Translations under genes and position numbers: made by a program
Shown here: one piece after another, positions 55,957-64,000 of the stretch
Numbering within the stretch: the first letter of the stretch is position 1
How the letters are laid out: every line of letters starts with the position of its first letter
DNA from: Cryptomeria japonica
Lineage: Eukaryota; Streptophyta; Pinopsida; Cupressales; Cupressaceae
Direction of reading: 5' to 3'
NCBI RefSeq assembly: GCF_030272615.1
Contig: NC_081413.1
Span: 20,772,501-20,836,500, forward strand
DNA length: 64,000 nt
Notes under the pieces: generated by a model
The model's database searches: none
What the model saw: the letters and a program-made list of their open reading frames with translations, nothing else
What the model was told of the DNA's origin: nothing

Positions 55957-57681
55957 TGCATTGAAGAAGAATGCTACATGGGATCTGATACGTTTTCCTA
56001 AAGGACAAAAACCTATTGGTTTTAAATGGGTGTGTTCAAGAAGAAACTTGGTGTAGATGGTAGTGTCGAGAAGAACAAGGCATGGTTGGTCATGAAGGGA
56101 TATTCCCAAGTGGAGGGAATTGATTATGGGTATATTTTCTCTCCTATAGCTAAGTTGACATCCATTTGGATTTTGTTATCACTCTCAATAGCTTATGATT
56201 TGAAAGTTGAGTAGATGGATGTGAAGACAACTTTCCTTCACGATGACATGAAGGAGGAGATTTACATGTCACAAGCAATCTCCTAGAATGTGGTAACTGA
56301 ATTTTGACACCTATGTGTTGTCATTGGGATTTCTAAGATCTAAATATAGCCATTGTGTTTATTACAAAGTTGAAAATGGCTATATTCTTATCATTGTCAT
56401 GTATGTGGATGATACGTTGTTTATTAGAAACAGAAAGAGAATGATTTCAGATTTGAAGTCTCAGCTATTAACACAGTTTGAAATGAAAGATCTAGGTGCA
56501 GCAAGGCACATTTTGTGAATGGAGATCAGAAGGGATACAGCTCACATGAGGCTCTGCGTTAGCTAGAGAAAGTATGTAAATTTTGTGTTGGAGAGATTCA
56601 ACATGATAGATTGCAGACAATTAAGAATTGGATGATTAAGAAGAGCAACTAATCTATAATGTGACTTTATCTAACAAATCAGATTGTACCTAACAAATAT
56701 AACAATTTGAATTTGTCTAATAGATCTCACACTAATGGTAATTAATCCATTAAGATGTACATCACTCAATATACATTTTAGTATGTGTTTTAGTTTGAAT
56801 AAGTATAGTTTTATACATATGTTCTCTGGTTTTTATGCAAGACAATAGTAAACAAAGGTATTTCCCATAAACTTAACTTATTTACTTTAGATTTGGGTAA
56901 ATTTGGGTTAAATCTTAAATCGTAACTAACTAGGAGACATTACATGCATTAAAGAAGAATGCTACATGGAATCCGGTACCTTTGCCTAAAGGACAAAAAC
57001 CTATTGGTTCTAAATAGGTGTGTTCAAGAAGAAACTTGGTCTAGATGGTAGTGTTGAGAAGAATAAGGCATGATTGGTCAGGAAAGGATATTCCCAAGTG
57101 TAGGGAATTGATTTTGGGATATTTTCTCTCCTATAGCTAAGCTGACATCCATTCGGATTTTGTTATCAATCTCAACAACTTATGATTTGAAAGTTGAGAA
57201 GATGGATGTGAAGATAACTTTCCTTCATGGTCACATGAATGAGGACATTTACATGTCACAACCAAAATATTTTATGGAGAAAGGTAAAGAGAATCTAGTA
57301 TACAAGTTGAAAAAATCTCTTTATGATCTTAAGAAATCTCATAGAATATGGTAACGAAAATTTGACACCTATCTGTTGTGATTGGGATTTCTAAGATCTA
57401 AATATAGCCATTGTGTTTATTAGAAAGTTAAAAATGGTCATATTCTCATTATTGTCATGTATGTGGATGATATGTTGTTTATTAGAAATAGAAAGAGAAT
57501 GATTTCAGATTTGAAGTCTCAGCTGTCAACATAATTTGAGATGAAAGATCTATGTGCAACAAGGTACATTTTGGGAATGGAGATTAGAAGGGATAGAGAT
57601 CACATAAAGCTTTGCATCAGCCAGATAAAGTATGTAAATTTTGTGTTGGAGAGATTCAACATGACAGATTGTAGACAATTA
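55639..57681. repeat. Tandem duplication of about 1 kb within unit 2
   Basis: GAATTGGACAATTAAGAAGAG at 55639 recurs at 56625 as GAATTGGATGATTAAGAAGAG. Each copy holds 320 bp of B LTR end and about 670-740 bp of Copia RT up to AGATTG-AGACAATTA (56623 and 57681). The junction at 56613-56630 joins GCAGACAATTA of the RT to GAATTGG of the LTR; the sequence ACAATTAAGA near both source points could have mediated it. Confidence 0.9.
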
Positions 57682-58345
57682 GTTGTTCCTATTCTTAGTT
57701 TGTTTATGGCTAATCCTAGATGGGTGCATTGGGATGCAATGAAGAGACTGTTAAGATATTTGTGGTGTACTTTTGAGTATTCCCTATGTTTCCATGGTAA
57801 TCCTATTAGATCTCAACATTTCTTGAGTATTCGTGGGTATGTACAGAATTTGATTGAGTTGTTGACATTGATAGTAGAAGATCCAACAGTGGATATGTGT
57901 TCATGGTTTTTGGTGTTGCACTGAGTTGGATGATCAAGCGAGAAGCTATGGTCACTTTGCCCACTATAGAAGTTGAGTACATGGTAGCTTCTCATGCTTG
58001 TAATAAATCCATTAGTCTTAAGATATTGTGCTCGGATATTGATTTTGATGTAGGATAGATTACTATCTATTGTGACAACTAGAGTGCTATTTGTTTAGTG
58101 AACAATACTAGTTTTCATTCTAGAACAAAACATATTGATGTTCAGTTTCATTTTATTCATGATATGGTAGAAGATGGAAAGGTGAAGTTGGAGAAAGTTG
58201 ATACTTTGGCGAATGTTGCAAATGCATCGACAAAGCCAATGAGCACTGAGAAGTTCAGATGGTTTGCCAGTTCTATGGGTCTTGGGGCCTTGAGTAGTTG
58301 ATAGAGTGTTTTTGACTCTTGATAGGTTGTCGACAAATGGGAGAA
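55957..58345 (+). mobile_element. Copia-3: duplicated Copia RT-RNase H with internal tandem copy
   Basis: Copia RT starts at 55957, reaches VLERFNM near 56600, and then jumps back to a B LTR end (56625) and a second RT start (56945) which continues to the RNase H end at 58301. The first copy has lost about 72 bp after YMSQ (56270); the second keeps that segment (FMEKGKENLVYKLKKSLYDL). YVDD occurs twice as IVMYVDDTLFIRN (56395) and IVMYVDDMLFIRN (57455). It shares the VPILS-LFMANPRW deletion with Copia-2. Confidence 0.85.
58098..58301 (+). pseudogene. Copia-3 RNase H C terminus
   Basis: Frame with NNTSFHSRTKHIDVQFHFIH, DMVEDGKVKLEKVDTLAN, NASTKPMSTEKFRW and GLGALSS, then a stop. Closer to the Copia consensus (SRTKHID) than the equivalent part of Copia-2 (ANKKHID). 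Confidence 0.7.
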
Positions 58346-58740
58346 TATTGGGATTAAGGTGTCTCAACCTTAGAGTCCAAACATGCTAATTTAATTGTTT
58401 GTTTTATTTTTCTTTCCACTTTGGAAGTCCTCAAATTTTAGGGAACTAGTGTCATAGGTTGCTATGTTGAGACTATGACAATTTTCTATTATGACTATGG
58501 TGGTTTCTAGTTTGGTGAAAAAGTCATGAAGAGTTATATTTGGAAATTTATATTCATGGTTTGAGTCCACTTTTGAAAAGTGGTGTGAAGTAAGGAAGGC
58601 ACCTATTTGGTCATGGTGTAAAGTGAAAAATTTGGTGACTTGGCAATTTGGAAGTTAGGAGGAGAAATTACCAAATCATCTATTTTTTCTTGAAATAGGG
58701 AGATGCTTTTACATTCAGAAGAGGGGGTTAAATCCACTAG
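58346..58740 (+). repeat. Copia-3 3' LTR start
   Basis: TATTGGGATTAAGGTGTCTCAACC follows AAATGGGAGAA; the expected TG is mutated to TA. Passes into element C LTR as in unit 1. Confidence 0.65.
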
Positions 58741-58819
58741 AATTAGTCACTAATCAGATTAGGACTGAATACTAATTAGATTGATTGAAATGGAATGTGT
58801 TTGACCCTCTTTTGTAAGT

Positions 58820-60574
58820 TGACTAGTTGAATTAAGACTAAGAGCAACAAATGAAGCCAAACCTGAGAAAACAGTGAATTGTAAATTCAAGATTTCATCA
58901 TGCACCTAGATCTGAGAAGTATGAGATGATTTATACCTACTCTTTAAAAACCTCCAAAAGTAGCAGGCATCATGTGCAGAGACCAGGACGCCTGCTCTTA
59001 GTCCTCCAAAAATTCTAATCACCGAAAAGGGTTTTTTTGTCTTTGTGTTTGAAGTTTACCCCAAGAGTTATAGTTGGGCACTTATTTTCTGTACACAGAA
59101 GGAAAGGGAAATGTGTTGGGGATAGGGCCTTGCCTTTAGGCCAAACCTCAGTTTAGAAATTAATCAAGTGGTTGAAATAATGTAATTGAAATGATTGAAA
59201 ATAGAATTCCTCATCTTTAAGGGGATGTTGAATTGATTAAAAAGGAAATTCTTATACCTCCTTGTAAAGTTTTGCTTGCCTCCACATGGAATTAGGACTT
59301 CATGAATTAGGATGGTGATCCTCTCTTCAATGCTTGAAGTCTTGACTCTATTGTTTCTCCAAAGCTTGAACAAAGACTGAAAATTCTTAATTGGTCTTGA
59401 ATGGTTGAATCCTTGCGTTCTTAGATGCTTGAAGACCTCCTGTGTGTTTTTGCGGATGCTTATGATCATCAAATGAGGGGAAATCCCTCTTATATACTTT
59501 CCCAAAGGGAAAATTGTTTAATTTTTTGACATGAGCTAACATGGAGGGTATTTTCCCACTCAAATTTGAGATAGGTCAAGGGGTACAAAATACGTCTCCA
59601 TTAGGGAGGACCAGGGTGTCATGCCGTAGTATTGCCCTATTTTGGGTAGGATCAAGGTGGCAATACAATGCATCTTTCAGCTAGATGGGATTTATGACAT
59701 GTATGAGCATAATCAGGTCTCTGATCAGGCCGAGGGGCGCAAGCACTAAGGCGAAGACCCAAATGTGATAACAAATTGCAATGGGTAAAATTGTAGGATG
59801 CTACATTTAACCCCCACTTTAGTGAGAGAATAAGCTTACACAAATATTTGTGGTAAAGTACAAGGAGTTTAGATTGAAATACTTTCACCACGTCAAAGAG
59901 ACAAGATACGCCAAGCCCCTAGTAGAGTTTAGGATCTTACAATTTCAATTATAAGGTAAAAGGGAAGATCATGAGAGAGAAAGATAGAACCATGACTACA
60001 ACTATTAAGGTTCTCTTACTATGAGCCATGAAAAGAGAAAATACCAAAAATTACAAAGCAAAGACAAAGTTCACTAAGTAACTTTAAGTATCAAGAGAGA
60101 GAATCATGAGTGGAGAGTATGCCCCAAGTTAAAGAGATTGCACATGCCTTGCTGGGATTAATTTCTTTTTAGTAGGATACATCCAAAAAGACAAGCACTT
60201 TATCGCAATAATTTAGCCCCCAAGAGAGGAAAAATAAAAGGAGAATGAACAATAACACAAAGCATGGGGTGGCTTCTCTTAACTCTAGGTTCAATATGCT
60301 TTTTATGATAACTCATGTATATCATGTATATATATGTGCATAAAATTATCTTCATCCCCCAAAGAAAGGAAACCACCATGGAAGAAGGGAACACATGCAT
60401 CTTTTGAGTCAACATGGAAGAAGAGATCTCAATACTTTGCATTATCCTCAAGTAGGTAACACTAGGGACAACAAATAGAAGAATATGGAAACAAATAGAA
60501 GAAGAATCACAAACAAGCAAGAGAAGTGAGAGAAAGAGAATCCACGGTGCAAATGAAGCTAATAGAGCACATCA
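58820..60574 (-). repeat. Element C 3' LTR
   Basis: On the minus strand it starts TGATGTGCTC after the purine tract GGGGGGAGGA. TATA box GTATATAAGA at 59497-59488. The far end is near TGACTAGTTGAATTAAGACT (58819), which reappears at 63898 next to the start of the internal region and so marks the 3' edge of both LTRs. The outer edge is uncertain by tens of bases. Confidence 0.65.
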
Positions 60575-60603
60575 TCCTCCCCCCGATCTTGCTAATCATT
60601 ATT

Positions 60604-61719
60604 TCAAGAAAGTGGACAACACGTAGGAGGAGCCACATCAAGCATAGTAGATGGAGCTATCACAAGCTTCAAACAAGGACCATGCTCTAATGATGAGTCA
60701 CGTTGTTCATTACTACGAGCTAGGATTAATGCTTTTGAAAATTTTGCAGATAAATCATTGTCAACATAAACATAGTCATATTCATGATCATAAATATTAG
60801 GATCAACATTTTCACCATTAACAACATTTTCACCTATTTCTTCATAAAGATTAATAAAAATAGGAGCTCTAACATGAATATAACTTGAACCATCATTTGT
60901 CCTAAGCATTTTGTATCTTGGAGAATTAGGTTGAACATCTTGTTTAGAAGAAAATAGAATCATGTCCACAGTAGGTTCTTTAGGAAAAGAAATGGTTTGG
61001 GAAGAAAATTCTTGAGCTCTAGCACAACATTTCCATTGTCATTCTCTCACACAATGGTTTTGCCTCGTTTTGGTTGAAGGCTTAGGTTCATCAAGTATAG
61101 GCTTTGCCTCTTCTTTTAGGGAAGGATGAATGGACTAAGATCTTTTAGGTTGCACAATAGGAGAGGCTGGTCACTTCTCTTTGTAAGATTAAGGAGGAAC
61201 CACACCATATAAAGGAGGAATGGGAGGTGTACGAACGAGATTGGGTACATCATGAGGAGGGATAGGTATACCTTTAGCTTGAAATTTGGGAGGAAGAGCA
61301 TTTATATCCTTTAGAGGGAGAACAGACTCATCCATAGGAGAATGAATTGAAGCCTCTTTGAGAAGAAGATTATTTCTTTCCTTAGGAGGAAGAATAACCT
61401 TATCCTCAAGAAGAGGCATATGATCATCGTGAGGAAGCCTAAGTGTTGAATTTCTTGATTTACTCAAGGACAAAATCATCTCATTTTTTTAGTTTTGAAA
61501 TGATTTAAAGAGAGCGTCACTTCTAGGTTGAAGAGGCTGGAATTGCTCAGACCAAAAGTACTCAAGACAAAAATCTCCATGCCTCATTACAAGTTGATAC
61601 ATTCTATGATTAATAGTGATGATTTTACCATTATGAGGAAATTTCAAACACTTATGAATAGTAGAAGCTATCTCTTTCATGGAAGAGAGCCAAGGATAGC
61701 CAATTGAAAATCTAGGCAT
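60604..61719 (-). pseudogene. Element C protease-distal region and Pro/Ser-rich C terminus
   Basis: The frame 61719-61489 reads FSIGYPWLSSMKEIASTIHK, equivalent to the ILGRPWL-AVASTYH stretch at the end of plant Gypsy proteases, and continues as HNGKIITINHRMYQLVMRHG. After a stop, frames 61479-61189 (LPPKERNNLLLKEASIHSPM) and 60969-60604 (VDMILFSSKQDVQPNSPRYK) give a low-complexity Pro/Leu/Glu region ending shortly before the polypurine tract. In complete Gypsy elements an RT would follow the protease; here the coding region ends instead. Confidence 0.65.
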
Positions 61720-61844
61720 TTAGTGTTGGCATCAATAAGAAGTGTGATAGAACCAATAGCAAGACAAAAGAAGCCATAAAAAACTCTAACTACTACATCA
61801 ATTTCATCATATATCACTTGATGCAATTGCAAAGTATAAAGAAA

Positions 61845-62393
61845 TTATTTAGTTATCACATTAACCATACAAGTGGGATCAATAAGCATTCCTATAGAAG
61901 GTATAGCTTTGATTTTTGCACTTATGTATAATGGGCCATGAGGTGCTTTAATGGTTTCACTAGGATCAAATGTGATGCACAAGTCCTTAGGAGGTTCTTG
62001 TTGATCAACAAGGTTCACCACATTATTAGATTCAAGGCCAACATCATTGGGAGAGAAAGAAAGATGATCAGTCTCAATCACATTAATGGAATGGGATGGT
62101 AAAGGATTAGTAATAATATAAAGATTTGGATTAGGAGGACCTATGGATTTATTTTCTTTATCATTCACACCTAGCACATATATTGCATTGTTATCAATCA
62201 AGTCTTGAATGTTACTTCTCAATGAAAAACACTTTTTAGTGTCATGACCAGGTTGGTGATGGTATTGACAAAATGATTTAGCATCAAAGTAAGGTGAAGT
62301 TGTCTTAGATGGATCAATTGGTTTGATTGAGGAAATTTTTAACACATTCCTTTGTAATAACTGAGACATAATGCTATGCAAATATTCATTCAA
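61845..62393 (-). pseudogene. Element C zinc knuckle and protease active-site region
   Basis: An open frame of 182 codons (TTG at its left edge, so not a start). FCQYHHQPGHDTKKCFSLRS is the CX2HX4HX4C-type knuckle common in one group of plant Gypsy gag proteins. It is followed by DLIDNNAIYVLG and, at the end, SIGMLIDPTCMVNVITK. The latter occupies the protease active-site position, with Asp-Pro-Thr where Asp-Ser/Thr-Gly would be expected. A stop follows at 61845. Confidence 0.7.
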
Positions 62394-62639
62394 AGAAGTA
62401 AATTATTTTTCTCTTTCAAAGTATTTAGACAAAGGAGGTGCAACTGTAGTGGCTACTACTTAAATGTTCTTGTTGTTGTCATTGAATTTTATTAATCCTT
62501 TGTTTGGTTTAAACTTTGCAAATGGTTGTTGAGTACTATACCCTTATCACTCAGAGCCATGGAAGGAGATTGCTCCAATTGACTCACAGTCAGTTGATAA
62601 TTGTGAAGTATTGCACACAACTACAAAAAGGAATCAGTT

Positions 62640-63826
62640 AAGAGAAGTGTATCCCTAAATTGTTTTTGTAAATTAGCAATAAAAATTCTGTGGATATCTT
62701 GATTAGACATAGGAAAAGAAATCTGAGAATAAAAATGCTTATATCTACCAACAAAATCAATCACTTTTTCTTACGCCTTGTTTACAATGCATCAAATCAG
62801 TCAAAGTACTTTAAAGACCGATGTTATTGTGAAATTGTTGAATAAAATCATTAGCCAATTGTTGAAAAGAGGTAATAGAATAAGGAGGCAAAGAAAAATA
62901 CCATTGCAAAGCTTTATCCCTTAATGTTCTAGTAAACAATTTTGTTAACAATTTTTTATCATGAAAAAAGTCACTACACAAATTTTGGAATGTTTTAACA
63001 TAAGTTAAGGGATCACCTTTTCCATTATAAAGTTCCAATTGAGGGACTTATACATGTTTGGGAGGGACAACTCTAACAATTCATTGGATAATGAGTTCGC
63101 TACATAAAATAAGGGTATCTTATACTTAGATTGATTCATAGAAGCTATTTGTTGTTGTGAGGAAACTATTTGAGCTAAATTATTGATGGTAGCTTTAGTA
63201 GAAGGATTGGAATTAGACATGTTGGATTGGGAAAGAGGAGTAACATTGTTGAATGAAGGAAGAGATTGAGAATAAGGAGCTGGGACACTATTGTAGGTAG
63301 GTATTGGAGAAGATTGGGTTAGAAATGGAAGACTCATAGGAGGAATGAAGGAATTGTGATTGGAGTAGCCCTATTGACTAACATTTAAAAGTGGTGTAGG
63401 TGATTGGGTAACAAGAGAATCACTCATGGTAGGAGGAATGAAAGAAGAGGTATTTCCCCCATGACTAACTCTTGTAGGTATGAAATTTTGTGTATAGGTA
63501 GTCATGATGTTTGATGTGAAGGTAGGATCAGTAGTCATAGGAGTTGTCAAAGGAATGGAATGATTAACTTGACTAGGAGGTTGTGTAAAATGTAGGACTC
63601 TAGAACAACCCTTCATAAGCATAATATTAGAATCAACAATATGAGCAATACCAGGCAAGATATCAACACCATGTTTATCACTTTGAATCATTTTTTTTAA
63701 TCCTTCAATCAATGGGAGAGCCTCACTTTCCAAGTATTCTTGACTCATCCATTGTTGAAGATTGTCAAATTGATTGTCCTTCTTTGGCAATTGGTCAACG
63801 GATACCCTAGTTAGTGATTCCTCCAT
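62640..63826 (-). pseudogene. Element C gag (broken)
   Basis: The ATG at 63826 opens 151 codons with a Gln/Asp N part and a Thr/Pro/Ser-rich stretch. After a stop (63371) the frame 63337-63005 continues (TKATINNLAQIVSSQQQIAS). After a shift, 63038-62811 gives the Retrotrans_gag core: YNGKGDPLTYVKTFQNLCSD, LRDKALQWYFSLPPYSITSF and ANDFIQQFHNNIG. Further damaged gag sequence follows to 62640. This capsid-like protein would form the particle. Confidence 0.75.
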
Positions 63827-63898
63827 ATCTTGATAATTATCAAGAGGATAAACAAGGATATCTATAGGATTGGAAGAACCACCAATATCCTAAATTAA

Positions 63899-64000
63899 GA
63901 CTAGTTGAATTAAGACTAAGTGCAAGAAATCATGGATAGCCTTAATTAAAGTTGACTAGCAAGAAATCAAGACAAATATGAGAAATCAATGAGTTGTAAA
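63899..64000 (-). repeat. Element C 5' LTR, inner end
   Basis: GACTAGTTGAATTAAGACTAAGTGCAAGAAAT matches 58820 and 51527. A 34-bp insertion repeating GACTAGCAAGAAATC is present only here. The LTR continues beyond the window. I could not identify the tRNA primer site; the sequence next to the LTR on the minus strand reads TTAATTTAGGATATTGGTGG. Confidence 0.6.

Larger units (their letters stand above)
53958..61270. repeat. Segmental tandem duplication, unit 2
   Basis: Repeats unit 1. Unit 1 spans about 6.55 kb, of which 151 bp (LINE-F plus duplication) and 90 bp (tandem copy) are unit-specific, leaving about 6.31 kb. Unit 2 spans about 7.31 kb, of which 986 bp is an internal tandem copy, leaving about 6.32 kb. 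The agreement supports one duplication event. The right edge continues without a break into the rest of element C, as expected for the original right end. Confidence 0.9.
58741..63898 (-). mobile_element. Element C: Gypsy-like LTR element with gag and protease but no visible RT or integrase
   Basis: Minus-strand order: 5' LTR end (from about 63899 to beyond the window), gag (63826 to about 61845), protease and following region (61900 to about 60610), polypurine tract (60584-60576), 3' LTR (60574 to about 58741-58820). The internal region is only about 3.3 kb, with no RT, RNase H or integrase motif. The gag type and the protease setting point to Gypsy. It is non-autonomous as seen here. Confidence 0.75.

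Overview
This is a gene-poor, AT-rich block of plant nuclear DNA made almost entirely of decayed, nested retrotransposons. I recognise plant-type LINEs (endonuclease, reverse transcriptase, zf-RVT, RNase H), Copia-type LTR elements (gag-protease-integrase-RT-RNase H) and Gypsy-type gag/protease. Old elements, abundant frame breaks and long intergenic spacers suggest a very large, repeat-rich genome; a gymnosperm is my guess, but nothing here proves it. I saw no rRNA, tRNA, CRISPR or bacterial-type operon. No open frame looks like a complete host gene. The best host-derived candidate is a coiled-coil frame on the minus strand at 22.3-23.7 kb, with a damaged partial copy at 2.5-3.1 kb. Several long open frames begin at TTG, not ATG, so they are open stretches rather than complete proteins.

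Layout. 0-1.5 kb: 3' part of a minus-strand LINE (A). 2.5-5.1 kb: coiled-coil pseudogene, then an unknown minus-strand broken frame. 5.49-6.21 kb: an LTR. 6.2-12.6 kb: Copia-1 (plus), split by a 1514-bp solo LTR with a TTATA target duplication and enlarged by a 468-bp internal tandem duplication. 12.7-13.0 kb: a Copia RT scrap. 13.0-20.57 kb: LINE-B (plus), nearly full length but broken. 21.5-21.8 kb: a 288-bp 5'-truncated LINE with 16-bp target duplications. 22.3-23.9 kb: coiled-coil frame. 24-26.4 kb: AT-rich DNA.

26.44-39.2 kb: LINE-D (minus), carrying two nested insertions. One is a 7681-bp LTR element with CCCAG duplications, a tRNA-iMet-type primer site, gag-like zinc knuckles and a long unknown ORF but no visible pol. 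The other is a 913-bp terminal-inverted-repeat DNA element inserted in the RT domain. 39.2-43 kb: a mosaic of LINE-E, an LTR fragment, Copia-4 (minus) and Copia-5 (plus).

43-64 kb: Copia-2 (plus) is split by an LTR element called B here (TGCAT duplication), and a Gypsy-like element C (minus, gag and protease only in what is visible) adjoins the Copia 3' LTR. A stretch of about 6.3 kb spanning the end of B, the Copia RT and half of C was then duplicated head to tail (about 47.4-53.96 and 53.96-61.27 kb). The second unit carries a further tandem duplication of about 1 kb; the first carries a 138-bp LINE insertion missing from the second. Insertions interrupting recognisable reading frames or duplicated units allow the order of events to be read directly.
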